Source: Methylobacteriaceae bacterium
Lineage (GTDB): Bacteria > Pseudomonadota > Alphaproteobacteria > Rhizobiales > Beijerinckiaceae
DNA: 57,451 bases
Assembly: GCA_019233695.1 (NCBI GenBank)
Contig: JAFAME010000078.1
Location: 1 to 57,451 of the forward strand
Direction: 5' to 3'
In this document: positions 38,726 to 48,792 of the stretch, piece by piece
Layout: every line of letters starts with the position of its first letter
Numbering within the stretch: the first letter of the stretch is position 1
Notes under the pieces: model-generated
Database searches by the model: none
Told to the model about the DNA's origin: nothing
What the model saw: only the letters and a program-made list of their open reading frames with translations
Translations under genes and position numbers: made by a program

Positions 38726-39427
38726 CTAGACCCTCACCGGCTGCTCCGGAAACGACAATTGCTCGCGCGCCCGCCACTCATGCGTCACATAGTTGAGAAT
38801 GACCGACCGACGCACCCCTTCGATGCGGCGCTTCTCGAAGCCGTGCCAAGTGTTGGCCGCCGGAACGAAGATCATTGCGGCGCCCTGCTTGAACGGCGAT
38901 CGGCCGAAATGGCGCTCCTTCGACCAGTAGATGTCGGTGCCAAGGGTCTCGTGGCCGGGGCCGTCGGACAGATAGATCAGGCAGGTGAATTTCTTGACGC
39001 CGAGATCCGAATGCGGCTCGAGCCAGAAGCCGTCGCAGTCCTGGGCGTATTCGAGGCGCAGGAAGGTGTCGTCGATCGGTGCCTCGAAGGCGTCGTGGAT
39101 AAGGCGAACGATCTCGCCCGACTGCAACGCCTCGGCGACGGCCCGCATCACCGGGAAGCGGGCCATCGCGGCGGCATCGAAATAGCTGCGCTGGTCGTTG
39201 TGGAGCTCGCGCTTGCCGGAAATGCCGCCGAGCTGCGGCACGGCGAACGGCAGACCGGCAAGCTCTGCAGCAACGCCCGCGGGGAAGATGTTCTCCACAA
39301 GCCAATGACGATAGGGAACATCGAAGGCTTGGCGCCCCGCGACCGCGGCGCGGAAGCTCGCTGCCACCGCTGCCGTATCACTGGGTGGCACAGAGATCGG
39401 GCCGACGGCTGCAGCAGTAGCGGGCAT
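38726..39427 (-). CDS. 2-oxoglutarate/Fe(II)-dependent oxygenase
   Basis: A 233-residue non-haem iron oxygenase. The iron-binding set is readable: EPHSDLGVKKF gives His139 and Asp141, NTWHGFEKRRIEGVRRSVIL gives His195 and an Arg for 2-oxoglutarate. IYLSDGPG between them is the usual strand. No signal peptide. The substrate cannot be deduced; related proteins hydroxylate prolyl groups or small molecules. It is convergent with the ELM1 gene. Confidence 0.87.
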   Translation of the reverse strand: MPATAAAVGPISVPPSDTAAVAASFRAAVAGRQAFDVPYRHWLVENIFPAGVAAELAGLPFAVPQLGGISGKRELHNDQRSYFDAAAMARFPVMRAVAEALQSGEIVRLIHDAFEAPIDDTFLRLEYAQDCDGFWLEPHSDLGVKKFTCLIYLSDGPGHETLGTDIYWSKERHFGRSPFKQGAAMIFVPAANTWHGFEKRRIEGVRRSVILNYVTHEWRAREQLSFPEQPVRV

Positions 39428-39996
39428 GTCAACACCTTGCGCGTTGTGGATCGGGACGCAGGAAGAGCGGCGCCGCTTGTCGGAGGCGAGGCACTACGCA
39501 ATCCCTCGACGGCACCGCCGGCAACTTAGTCCGGCTGCCGCACCGCCGCAAGGCACTGCCCACCGAGGACGGTCAGGCAAGACTGTTCAATGCCTGTGCA
39601 ATGACTTGGTCTCGACCTTTCAAGGGGACTCCTGGGTTGGCCAGACATCAGATATGCTGTTCTCATACACGCGTTTGTTCGCGCGACTATACATTGTCTT
39701 TGCAATATTTCTCCAGTCCAAAGCAGCTGTTGCAAGCCGATTCACCTCGCAATACACCTGCTGCGCAGGTTCTACGAGTGATGAACACACAATGAACACC
39801 CAAGATCTGGCCGGTGAACCCGTGATGAACGAAGATCAACTATATGTGATTGAAAATGAAGGACGTTTCATGTGTCGAATCGCACCGCATTTCCTGACCG
39901 ATCGATCTATTGCTGGTCCTGCGATCACCCGGAAGCAAACCCGGATCGCAGGCGAGCCGGAGGCTCGTTGCTTCACCATCGACAAGGAAATGACCC
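39428..39996. other. Gene-poor, AT-richer region before the Gly/Trp-rich gene
   Basis: About 570 nt with visibly lower GC at 39600-39890. Some open frames exist but they have no protein-like composition and shift into neighbours' shadows. A ribosome site AAGGAA lies a few bases before the ATG at 39997. The upstream AT-rich part likely holds the promoter of that gene; no tRNA, repeat or recognised RNA family was seen. Confidence 0.35.
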
Positions 39997-40230
39997 ATGA
40001 GAAAGTATCTGATGATCCTCGCTGCCGTTGCGACGTTGGGCACGGTGGCGCTCACCTCGACCGAGGCTTCCGCTTGGGGCTTCGGCTGGGGCTGGGGCGG
40101 CCCGCATTGGGGCTGGGGCTTTGGCCCGCACTGGGGATGGGGCGGCTGGGGTGGCTATGGCGGGTACGGCGGATACAGCCCCTGCCATTTCACCTTCTAT
40201 CCGTTCCCCCACAAGGTCTGCTACTACTGA
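39997..40230 (+). CDS. Small secreted Gly/Trp-rich protein
   Basis: A 77-residue protein. A Sec signal peptide (MRKYLMILAAVATLGTVALT..) should be cut after ASA at about residue 26. The mature 51 residues are low complexity: two GPHWGWG repeats, then GGWGGYGGYGGYSP, ending with two cysteines in PCHFTFYPFPHKVCYY. Composition resembles small exported Gly-rich proteins of Hyphomicrobiales and sulfur-globule-type proteins, but no function is proven. It has its own ribosome site and a strong terminator 22 nt after the stop, so it is probably a highly expressed single-gene transcript. Confidence 0.8.
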   Translation: MRKYLMILAAVATLGTVALTSTEASAWGFGWGWGGPHWGWGFGPHWGWGGWGGYGGYGGYSPCHFTFYPFPHKVCYY

Positions 40231-40251
40231 GACGGGGCCATGGGCCTCTGA

Positions 40252-40283
40252 GAAGCCGGCTCGCCCTGAGCCGGCTTCTTTCG
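40252..40283 (+). terminator. Rho-independent terminator after the Gly/Trp-rich gene
   Basis: Perfect 11-bp arms GAAGCCGGCTC (40252-40262) and GAGCCGGCTTC (40268-40278) around a 5-nt loop, followed by TTTCG. The T-run is short; on the minus strand the preceding A/G run is weaker, though it may also end leuC transcripts, whose stop is 28 nt away. Confidence 0.7.
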
Positions 40284-40305
40284 TTCTCGACACCGCCGCC
40301 GCGGG

Positions 40306-41709
40306 CTAGCCCCACTGGCGGACGTCGACGAACCGGCCGGCAATTGCGGCCGCGGCGGCCATCGCCGGCGAGACCAGATGGGTGCGCCCCCGGAATCCCT
40401 GCCGACCCTCAAAGTTCCGATTCGATGTGGAGGCGCAACGTTCGCCCGGTGCGAGCTTGTCAGGGTTCATGGCAAGACACATCGAACAGCCTGGCTCCCG
40501 CCATTCGAAGCCGGCGGCCTTGAAGATGCGGTCGAGCCCCTCGGCCTCCGCCTGCATCTTGACGAGCCCGGAGCCCGGCACGACCATCGCATTGACGCGC
40601 GCGTTGACCGTCCTGCCATCGACAATCCTGGCGGCGGCGCGCAGATCCTCGATGCGCCCGTTGGTGCACGAGCCGATGAACACGCGGTCGATGGGAATAT
40701 CCATGATCTTCTCGCCGCCCTTGAGACCCATATAGGCGAGCGCGCGCTCGATCGAGGCGCGTTTCTGCTCGCTTTGCGCCTCCTCCGGCCGCGGCACGCT
40801 CCCGGCGATGGTCGCCACGTCCTGCGGCGAGGTGCCCCACGTCACGATCGGCGGAAGGGTGCCGGCGTCAAGGCGGATTTCCTTGTCGAAATGGGCGCCC
40901 TCGTCCGACTGCAGGCTCTCCCAGTATCGCACCGCCCCGGCCCAGGCCGCGCCAGTGGGCGCCTTGGGGCGGCCGCGCAGATACTCGAACGCCTTGGCGT
41001 CCGGCGCCACCATGCCGGCACGGGCGCCGCCCTCGATCGACATGTTGCACACCGTCATGCGGCCCTCCATCGACAGCGCCCGGATGGCCTCGCCCGCATA
41101 TTCGATGACATGGCCGGTGCCACCCGCCGTGCCGATCTCGCCGATGATCGAGAGGATGATGTCCTTGGCGGTGATGGCCGGACCGAGCACGCCGTCGACC
41201 ACGACGCGCATGTTCTTGGCCTTCTTCTGGATCAGCGTTTGGGTGGCAAGCACATGCTCGACCTCCGACGTGCCGATGCCATGGGCAAGCGCGCCGAAGG
41301 CACCGTGCGTCGAGGTGTGGCTGTCGCCGCACACGATGGTGGTGCCCGGCAACGTGAAACCCTGCTCCGGGCCGATGATGTGGACGATGCCCTGGCGGGT
41401 GTCGCGTTCGTTGTAATATTCGATCCCGAAGTCGCGTGCGTTGCGTTCGAGCGTCTCGACCTGCAGGCGGCTTTCCGGATCGTCGATGCCCTTCGAGCGG
41501 TCGGTCGTGGGCACGTTGTGATCGACGACGGCAAGCGTCTTTTGCGGCGCCCGCACGCGGCGCCCGGCAAGCCGCAGGCCCTCGAAGGCCTGCGGGCTCG
41601 TCACCTCGTGCACGAGATGGCGGTCGATGTAGATCAGGCTGGTGCCGTCGGGCTGCGCGTCGACCAGGTGGTCGTCCCAGATCTTGTCATAGAGGGTGCG
41701 CGGGTTCAT
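40306..41709 (-). CDS. leuC: 3-isopropylmalate dehydratase, large subunit
   Basis: A 467-residue aconitase-family subunit that isomerises 2- to 3-isopropylmalate in leucine synthesis with LeuD. Cluster-ligand segments [15 protein letters not shown] and [13 protein letters not shown] are intact, as are [20 protein letters not shown] and the N-terminal [16 protein letters not shown]. An AAGGAC ribosome site precedes the ATG. leuD is not seen in this window; leuB begins at its right edge. Confidence 0.97.
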   Translation of the reverse strand: MNPRTLYDKIWDDHLVDAQPDGTSLIYIDRHLVHEVTSPQAFEGLRLAGRRVRAPQKTLAVVDHNVPTTDRSKGIDDPESRLQVETLERNARDFGIEYYNERDTRQGIVHIIGPEQGFTLPGTTIVCGDSHTSTHGAFGALAHGIGTSEVEHVLATQTLIQKKAKNMRVVVDGVLGPAITAKDIILSIIGEIGTAGGTGHVIEYAGEAIRALSMEGRMTVCNMSIEGGARAGMVAPDAKAFEYLRGRPKAPTGAAWAGAVRYWESLQSDEGAHFDKEIRLDAGTLPPIVTWGTSPQDVATIAGSVPRPEEAQSEQKRASIERALAYMGLKGGEKIMDIPIDRVFIGSCTNGRIEDLRAAARIVDGRTVNARVNAMVVPGSGLVKMQAEAEGLDRIFKAAGFEWREPGCSMCLAMNPDKLAPGERCASTSNRNFEGRQGFRGRTHLVSPAMAAAAAIAGRFVDVRQWG

Positions 41710-42104
41710 GGGTCAGTCCTTGCGATAGGCATGAATGTAGGAAGGCACGGGTGGGCTTGCGACCGCGGCGCGGTCAGCGTGCCGCAAGGCCCGCGTGCGC
41801 CGACGTCGTGAGCCGACCGAAAAATCGCCAGGGGAGACGCACGTGATCATGCAACGGGGCAAAGCCAGCCGTTGTCGGCAACCTGCGGCGGCGGCGACAA
41901 GAATTGACGACAGCGGGGCGGCCTTCGCGCGCGTTCCTCATCGACATGGTGCTTAGCAAATCTCCGTTTTGCCGACAATGAAGCAAGCGCGTGATCAGAG
42001 GTGAACAAGGCCGGACACGCATCTGTGGCCCAGCAGGTAGGAAGGCGCCTTCTTTCATTGCGTGGTTTTCGCTAGTGTTCCGCAGCATTGCCGTGGAGCC
42101 GACC
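41710..42104. other. Divergent intergenic region leuC / VOC gene
   Basis: About 395 nt between the divergent starts of leuC and the VOC-family gene. Promoters for both are expected here. I looked for a leucine leader peptide or attenuator before leuC and found no Leu-rich short frame and no clear terminator hairpin. Confidence 0.35.
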
Positions 42105-42515
42105 GTGAACGACCGTCCCAAGGTGGCGCCCTACCTCACCGTCTCGCCAGCGTCGGCAGCCATCGCCTACTACGCCAACGTGTTCAGGGCGACCCAGAAG
42201 GCGCTCATGCCGTCGATGGACGGGCTGCGCATCATGCATTGCGAACTCTCGATCAACGGCGGCGCGGTGATGCTGTCGGACGCGTTTCCCGAATACGGGC
42301 AGGCGCGCTCGCCCCTGCCCGGCGAGCCGGTGACGATGTCGGTCAGCCTCGAATTCGCGACACGCGACGAGGTCGACGAGACTTTCAACCGCGCCACGAG
42401 CTTCGGCGGCAAAGGCGAGATGGGCCCGACGAATTCGTTCTGGGGCACCCGCTTTGCCGTGCTGCGCGATCCGTTCGGCCATCGCTGGATGCTGAACGCG
42501 CCGCTGGCGAGCTGA
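42105..42515 (+). CDS. VOC family protein (PhnB/glyoxalase-like)
   Basis: A 136-residue protein with the PhnB-like start VAPYLTVSPASAAIAYYANVF, then HCELSINGGAVMLSDAFPEYG, and the end FAVLRDPFGHRWMLN. This is the vicinal oxygen chelate fold; many members have unknown substrates. I use the GTG at 42105 (VNDRPKVAPYL); a GTG four codons upstream is also possible. Confidence 0.87.
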   Translation: MNDRPKVAPYLTVSPASAAIAYYANVFRATQKALMPSMDGLRIMHCELSINGGAVMLSDAFPEYGQARSPLPGEPVTMSVSLEFATRDEVDETFNRATSFGGKGEMGPTNSFWGTRFAVLRDPFGHRWMLNAPLAS

Positions 42516-42587
42516 ACGGATTTCGGGATCGTTCGCCTCGCCCGGCAGACGCGGGCGCAAGGAGGCGATGGACTGCGCATTGAAAAG

Positions 42588-42614
42588 GGTAAAGACAGTC
42601 ACGTCACCGTAATG
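42588..42614. repeat. Imperfect direct repeat, left copy
   Basis: This 27-nt segment begins with GGTAAA and contains GTCACCGTAAT. It matches 21 of 27 positions of a second copy at 43272-43298 in the same orientation. The pair brackets the Mug-like pseudogene, suggesting an inserted cassette or remnants of a dispersed repeat. Confidence 0.45.
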
Positions 42615-42670
42615 CAGGACCGCACGGCTAGCGAATCGCAGCGATCGAGAGAGGAACAAAGGAGACGGAC

Positions 42671-43176
42671 TTGGTCGGAACGGAAACTATCAATATTAGC
42701 GGTCAGGACGTGCGCACTCTCAGGGAGTTGCTGCGGCCAGGACTCAAGGCGGTTTTTGTCGGAATCAACCCGTCGCGTGTCTCCGTCGATGCGGGACACT
42801 ACTATCAGGGCAAGCTCGGTCGTCGGTTTTGGGATCGGCTACAACAATATCGCATCACGACAACCTTGCCGAAGCGCGGCGAGGATATGCTGCCTTTAAT
42901 CAAGGCTTTGGTTTCGCTGATTTGATCAGACGACCGACGGAACGCGACACCCTGACCCGAGCGGAGAAACGGGCAGGAGTTGACGACCTGGCCGATCGTC
43001 TTGGTAAGACGGGCGATAAGCCGCTTATCGTTTTCACCTTTGTCGAGGTTGCGAATTTGGCGAAGGCACACCTTGAGAGCCGCGGTTATCGGACATTTTG
43101 CATGCCGCATGCTTACATCGGGCGAGATCAGTTGGATATTCGAATGGAAGAATTGCGCGAGATCCTATCACGATGA
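42671..43176 (+). pseudogene. Mug-like mismatch/uracil DNA glycosylase, frameshifted
   Basis: The first frame (42671-42925) encodes MVGTETINISGQDVRTLREL and KAVFVGINPSRVSVDAGHYY, where GINPS is the active-site motif of the Mug (UDG family 2) class, then RRFWDRLQQY. It ends in a stop. The second frame (open from 42829) continues the family with AAFNQGFGFADLIRRPTERD to the end at 43176. The switch lies near 42881-42893: one added base would restore an EDDAAFNQ reading. So there is a one-base deletion, real or a sequencing error. The C-terminal part lacks the NPSGLS motif of E. coli Mug, so the subclass is uncertain. Flanked by direct repeats. Confidence 0.75.
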
Positions 43177-43271
43177 CTCGGTCGCGTGAGCGGCGTGCGC
43201 CCACAGCCGGTGGCGCTTTGACAATACGCGATGCGGGTCATGTCGGAACGATAGCACGGCGTTTCCAAATA

Positions 43272-43298
43272 GGTAAATACGCTCGTGTCACCGTAATT
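43272..43298. repeat. Imperfect direct repeat, right copy
   Basis: Second copy of the 27-nt segment at 42588-42614, identical at 21 positions including GTCACCGTAAT. It lies about 95 nt after the Mug-like pseudogene. Confidence 0.45.
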
Positions 43299-43414
43299 GG
43301 CCCGAAATGTTCAGCCTGAGCGAGGCCTCGCGTGCCGCGGTCGAGAAGGCGCGCCGCCAGGCCGCCCGCACGCGGCACGCAGCCGAGGAGGCGGGCAAGA
43401 CCTTGGAGCGTTCG

Positions 43415-43882
43415 TCAACCGGATAGTTTCTCAAAGAATGATCGTACACAGACATCACAGATATTCGATCCTTGCACAGAAAACGCTTGTCCATACTCCC
43501 AATCCCACCTGCCGCAGAACGAGCATCGAAGTTCTTCGCGTTGATCACCGGCGTATTTCCTGAATTCCTCTTCGCTGTATGGGGATTTGATCCATTTATC
43601 CTCTATGCCTCGATACCATCGCTCTGCCATCTCTTCGACTTCGACCAGACTGTCCCCTGTTGAAGCAGCAATCACATTCCAATCACCATCGCACAGCAAT
43701 AGGTGCACTCTTTGATCAGAAAGATTTTCGCAAATAGCGAGGCGTGGCGCAGCATCAAGCAATTTTCCATCGAGGTAGATAACCTGTCGGCCGGTAAATA
43801 CGACAGGCGGATCGGTAGTAGCGTATTTTACAAGCTTTGAAGACTCCAGCATGGGCGAAGGCGCGGTAATCATACTCTGCAT
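43415..43882 (-). CDS. Hypothetical protein with C-terminal ClpX-type zinc finger
   Basis: A 155-residue protein. The C-terminus has C120SFC123GRWDWEYG and I-C142DVC145VRSF; the spacing C-x2-C-x18-C-x2-C equals that of the N-terminal zinc-binding domain of ClpX (zf-C4_ClpX). The first 115 residues are a compact unknown domain with HLLLCDGDWNVIAASTGD and VEEMAERWYRGIEDKW. No ATPase part is present, so it is not ClpX. The gene is AT-rich relative to its neighbours, a sign of transfer. Start could also be Met11. Similar fingers occur in small proteins of accessory islands; the role is unknown. Confidence 0.7.
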   Translation of the reverse strand: MQSMITAPSPMLESSKLVKYATTDPPVVFTGRQVIYLDGKLLDAAPRLAICENLSDQRVHLLLCDGDWNVIAASTGDSLVEVEEMAERWYRGIEDKWIKSPYSEEEFRKYAGDQREELRCSFCGRWDWEYGQAFSVQGSNICDVCVRSFFEKLSG

Positions 43883-44023
43883 CCAAGGAGCGGGCTCTGA
43901 GCCAAGTGTTCCCGTTCGCTCGCGGTGAACGACCGCGCGCCGGTCGCTCCGCGGACGCCTCTCCGACGTCAGGGAAGGAACATCGGGCTAGCCAAGCGTT
44001 TTCCGAGATAGGATCACGTTCGT

Positions 44024-44102
44024 GTCGTCCCGGCCGCAGCGAAGCGGAGAGCCGGGATCTGGCGCCGGATCCTGGACAGCGCTTCGCGCTTCCGGGATGA
44101 CG
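44024..44102. repeat. Intergenic palindromic repeat (REP/BIME-like)
   Basis: A 79-bp imperfect palindrome: outer arms GTCGTCCCGG and CCGGGATGACG, inner arms GCGAAGCG and CGCTTCGC. This pattern is a widespread intergenic repeat type in alphaproteobacterial genomes. It lies between the zinc-finger gene and rplS and could also act as a transcript end for rplS. Confidence 0.65.
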
Positions 44103-44152
44103 AGGATCGGTTCCAAGGAAACGACGTTCCGTTCGCCTGAAGGGGTCTCGGC

Positions 44153-44608
44153 CTATTCGGCCGCCGGCGCCGCCTCTGATGCCTTTGCCTGAGCCTTGGC
44201 CGCCTTGGCGCTCGCCTTTGCCGCGACGCGTGTCGCCTTGGCCTCCGCCGTCTCGGCCTTCTCCGCGATGCGCGCCGACTTGCCGCGGCGATCGCGCAGA
44301 TAGTAGAGCTTGGCGCGCCGCACCTTGCCGCGCCGTACGATCTTGATCGAGTCGATCATCGGCGAATAGATCGGAAAGACGCGCTCGACACCCTCCCCGT
44401 AGGAAATCTTGCGAACGGTAAAGCTCTCGTTGAGCCCGCCGCCGTCGCGCGCAATGCAGACGCCTTCGTAGGCCTGCACACGCGTGCGCTCGCCTTCCTT
44501 CACCTTGACGTTGACGACCACCGTGTCGCCCGGCCCGAAGACGGGAACCTTTCGTGTCCCCAAGAGCTTCTTGGCGTGCTCGGCCTCGATCTCGGCGATG
44601 ATATCCAT
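44153..44608 (-). CDS. rplS: 50S ribosomal protein L19
   Basis: A 151-residue ribosomal protein located at the 30S-50S interface. The core (about 1-118) has [40 protein letters not shown] and [16 protein letters not shown]. The last 30 residues are an Ala/Lys-rich extension, typical of this class. A good AAGGAGA lies just upstream of the ATG. Last gene of ffh-GNAT-rpsP-rimM-trmD-rplS; the 104-nt gap to trmD may hold an internal promoter. Confidence 0.97.
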   Translation of the reverse strand: MDIIAEIEAEHAKKLLGTRKVPVFGPGDTVVVNVKVKEGERTRVQAYEGVCIARDGGGLNESFTVRKISYGEGVERVFPIYSPMIDSIKIVRRGKVRRAKLYYLRDRRGKSARIAEKAETAEAKATRVAAKASAKAAKAQAKASEAAPAAE

Positions 44609-44712
44609 GACTTTCTCCTTGCCGATGCGGTCCAGGGACCGCCAGCGTTTCGGCGCGCTGTTGTGAGTTGAGCGTGCCGTTTACACCAGCGCTTCGCCGC
44701 TGTCGACTTCTC

Positions 44713-45396
44713 TCACGTCAAATCCGGCCGCCGCTCGCGGGTGATCCGCTCGGCCTGCGCCCGTCGCCAGCTGGCGATCCTGGCGTGATCGCCCGACAGC
44801 AGGACCTCGGGGATCGACCGACCTTCCCACTCGCGCGGGCGCGTGTATTGGGGATATTCGAGAAGACCCTCCTCGAAGCTTTCCTGTGCGCCCGACAATT
44901 CCTTGCCCATGACGCCCGGCAACAGCCGAACGCAGGCGTCGATCACGACGAGCGCCGCGATCTCGCCGCCCGAGAGGACATAGTCGCCCACCGAGACCTC
45001 TTCGAGATTGCGGGCAGGGATGACCCGTTCATCGACCCCCTCGAAGCGCCCGCACACGAGGACGAGGCCGGGCCCTTCGGCGAGCATGCGCACGTGCGCC
45101 TGCTTCAAGGGCCGGCCGCGCGGGCTCATGAGCAGGCGCGGGCGTGGGTCACCTGCCGCGAGCCCCGCATCGAGGGCCGCCGCAAGCACGTCGGCGCGCA
45201 TCACCATGCCGGGCCCGCCCCCGGCGGGCGTATCATCCACCGCCCGGTGGCGGCCAATGCCATGGTCGCGGATGCCGGCGAGTTCAAGCGACCACACGCC
45301 GCGCCCCAGCGCGTCGCCGCAGAGCGAGGCTGCGAGCGGCCCGGGAAACATCTCCGGATAGAGCGAAAGCACGGTCGCACGCCAGGGTTCGCTCAT
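44713..45396 (-). CDS. trmD: tRNA (guanine-N1-)-methyltransferase
   Basis: A 227-residue SPOUT methyltransferase that makes m1G37 next to the anticodon and prevents frameshifting. The knot with SAM site reads [39 protein letters not shown] is the substrate region, and the C-terminal [16 protein letters not shown] is intact. It starts inside the rimM stop (4-nt overlap). Confidence 0.97.
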   Translation of the reverse strand: MSEPWRATVLSLYPEMFPGPLAASLCGDALGRGVWSLELAGIRDHGIGRHRAVDDTPAGGGPGMVMRADVLAAALDAGLAAGDPRPRLLMSPRGRPLKQAHVRMLAEGPGLVLVCGRFEGVDERVIPARNLEEVSVGDYVLSGGEIAALVVIDACVRLLPGVMGKELSGAQESFEEGLLEYPQYTRPREWEGRSIPEVLLSGDHARIASWRRAQAERITRERRPDLT

Positions 45397-45935
45397 GCCG
45401 GCTCCGCGGCGCCTTGCGCGTCATTTTCGGCTTCGATCTCGCGCGGTGGAATCACCACCAGCCGGCCGGCGGCAAGATCGACGACGGGCACCACAGTCTT
45501 CGTGAACGGCAGGAGGCGAGCCTCGCCCGTCGGCGGGGCGATCTCGAGGAGATCACCGGCACCGAAGTTGCGCACCGCGACGACCCGGCCGAAGCGCTCG
45601 CCGTCCGGGCCGCAGGCCTCAAGTCCGACGAGGTCGGCGTGATAGAATTCTTCGGCCTCCGTTGGAGGAAGTTTGTCACGCGGCACATAGAGTTCGAGGT
45701 TCGTCAGTGCCGCCGCCGCGGCACGGTCTTCGATCCCCTTCAGCCGCACAACGAGAATGTCGCTCCTGAGCACGCGCGCCGTCACGATCTCGAAGCGGCG
45801 CGCACCGGCAGCATCGGTCAGGGCTCCATAGCAAGCGATGGCCAGGGGGTCGGACGTATGCGATTTGAGGCGGATGTCGCCGCGTACGCCATGCGGCGCA
45901 CCGAACATTCCCACGAGAATGAGGGCCTTGGGCAC
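45393..45935 (-). CDS. rimM: Ribosome maturation factor RimM
   Basis: About 180 residues. The N-terminal RimM domain starts [20 protein letters not shown], and the PRC-barrel half holds [13 protein letters not shown] and [19 protein letters not shown]. It assists 30S head assembly around S19. A GTG at 45933-45935 (VPKALILVG) is the best start since homology begins there; longer in-frame options run into the intergenic palindrome upstream. Overlaps trmD by 4 nt. Confidence 0.93.
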   Translation of the reverse strand: MPKALILVGMFGAPHGVRGDIRLKSHTSDPLAIACYGALTDAAGARRFEIVTARVLRSDILVVRLKGIEDRAAAAALTNLELYVPRDKLPPTEAEEFYHADLVGLEACGPDGERFGRVVAVRNFGAGDLLEIAPPTGEARLLPFTKTVVPVVDLAAGRLVVIPPREIEAENDAQGAAEPA

Positions 45936-45965
45936 CGGGTTACCGTTTCGTGGCGGAAGCGCGCG

Positions 45966-45991
45966 CCCTTCTCCCGCAAGCGGGAGAAGGG
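45966..45991. repeat. Perfect palindrome between rpsP and rimM
   Basis: Arms CCCTTCTCCCGC and GCGGGAGAAGGG, 12 bp each, around AA. It is a REP-type hairpin inside the ffh operon, 30 nt upstream of the rimM start on the minus strand. It may reduce or stabilise expression across rpsP-rimM. Confidence 0.75.
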
Positions 45992-46008
45992 TCGGGCGCC
46001 GTCCCGCA

Positions 46009-46368
46009 TCACCCCGCCGGCTGGGCAGCCTTGTCGGCCGCGGCTGCCGCCGCGGCGGCGCGCTCCTGCGCCTTCTTCCGTGGCTGTGCCTTGGTCGGAT
46101 TGACGCGCGGCTCGCGCTTGACGACATCGAGTTCATCGAGAAGGCGCAGCACCCGATCGGTCGGCTGGGCGCCCTTCGCAAGCCAGCCCTTGGCCTTTTC
46201 GACATCGAGCACCAGCCGGTCCTTGGCATCCTTCGGCTTCAGCGGATCGTAGGTGCCGAGGCGCTCGATGAAGCGCCCGTCGCGCGGCATGCGCGAATCG
46301 GCAACGACCACGCGATAGAACGGGCGCTTCTTGGCGCCCCATCGGGACAGGCGAATTTTCAGGGACAT
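46009..46368 (-). CDS. rpsP: 30S ribosomal protein S16
   Basis: A 119-residue ribosomal protein. The core [20 protein letters not shown] and the [20 protein letters not shown] segment are standard. After about residue 84 there is an Ala/Lys/Arg-rich extension, common in Alphaproteobacteria. Its ATG directly follows the stop of the GNAT gene with no spacer, so the two are translated in sequence. Confidence 0.97.
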   Translation of the reverse strand: MSLKIRLSRWGAKKRPFYRVVVADSRMPRDGRFIERLGTYDPLKPKDAKDRLVLDVEKAKGWLAKGAQPTDRVLRLLDELDVVKREPRVNPTKAQPRKKAQERAAAAAAAADKAAQPAG

Positions 46369-46910
46369 TTACGGCTCCATTTTTTTGCAAGTCTGCTCGA
46401 TCTCGAGAGTTTCGGGCGGCGGGTGGCGATAGACGACGGCATCCTGGCCACGCAGCTTGATCATCGACCCCTTCGCGGCCCCGAGCCGCTCGGCCACCCG
46501 GCGCGAGGGGTCGTTGCCGGGCGCGATGTAGCTGACAAGCGTCGTCCACTTGAGATGCCCATAGGCGATCGCCCGCGCCGCGGCCGCGGCCTCGGTGGCA
46601 AACCCCCGGCCCCGCGCCGCCGGCACGAGCGACCATCCGACCTCGTGCTCCGGCCAGCCGTGCGGATACCAAAGGCCGGAGAAGCCGACAAAATGCCCGT
46701 TCGCCTTCTCTTCGAGGGCCCAGAATCCGTAGCCGCGCAGCGCCCAATGCCCGATGAAACAGGCCATGCGCCGCCAGACTTCGTCTGTGGTACAGCGGCC
46801 GCCGACGAACCGGGCGCCATCGTCGGCATAGAGCGTTGCGAAAGGACCGACATCGTCTTCCGCCCAGGGCCGCAGAGTGAGCCGGGCCGTTTCGAGCTGC
46901 GCCGGGGCGT

Positions 46911-46914
<4 letters not shown>
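46369..46914 (-). CDS. GNAT family N-acetyltransferase (RimJ/RimL type)
   Basis: A 181-residue acetyltransferase of Acetyltransf_3 type. LETARLTLRPWAEDDVGPFA opens the domain, EVGWSLVPAARGRGFATEAA is the acetyl-CoA loop (R-G-x-G-F/Y-A), and SYIAPGNDPSRRVAERLG the C-terminal part. It is encoded inside the SRP/ribosome operon, overlapping ffh by 4 nt and abutting rpsP. Acetylation of a ribosomal or nascent protein is an appealing guess from the location only. Confidence 0.9.
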
Positions 46915-48482
<1,568 letters not shown>

Positions 48483-48792
48483 TCCTCTCGGTTCCGGCCG
48501 ACCGAAGGCCGGCCCAGTGCCCGCCTCACATAAGCCGCTCCGACGCGATTCCCAAACCCAAACGCGCCCGAGAGCGCATCGCGCCGTCGGACGTTGGCCC
48601 GCGCCTCGCAGGCGGGTGGGCAGCTGGCCACGCAGAACAGTCGTGGAAGATGAGGCTTCTAGGTATGCAGGGAGGACCTGTCAATGCCCGTCCTGCCGTG
48701 GTTCATGACGCCTACCCTGGACGCGGCCATAGACGCCGGCTGGGCCTTCGCCGCTCAGCGGACTGCATAAAACGTCGAAGCTGCCGAGACTC
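48483..48792. other. Upstream region of ffh
   Basis: 310 nt between the ffh start and the next minus-strand gene end. It should contain the ffh operon promoter reading leftward. No ORF with protein character, tRNA or repeat is visible, and I could not identify an SRP RNA. Confidence 0.35.

Noticed and set aside
39791-39990. Frame starting MNTQDLAGEPVMNEDQLYVI upstream of the Gly/Trp-rich gene
   Set aside because: It reads on into the Gly/Trp-rich gene in a different frame and has no family likeness; treated as leader DNA.
41715-41850. Minus-strand frame (MITCVSPGDFSVGS ...) ending just before leuC as a possible leucine leader peptide
   Set aside because: It contains almost no leucine codons and no terminator/antiterminator pair is visible.
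43307-43426. Short plus-strand frame of 39 codons (MFSLSEASRAAVEKARRQAA ...) just after the right direct repeat
   Set aside because: Composition is protein-like and it may be a remnant of an inserted element, but it is very short, overlaps the zinc-finger gene and has no recognised family.
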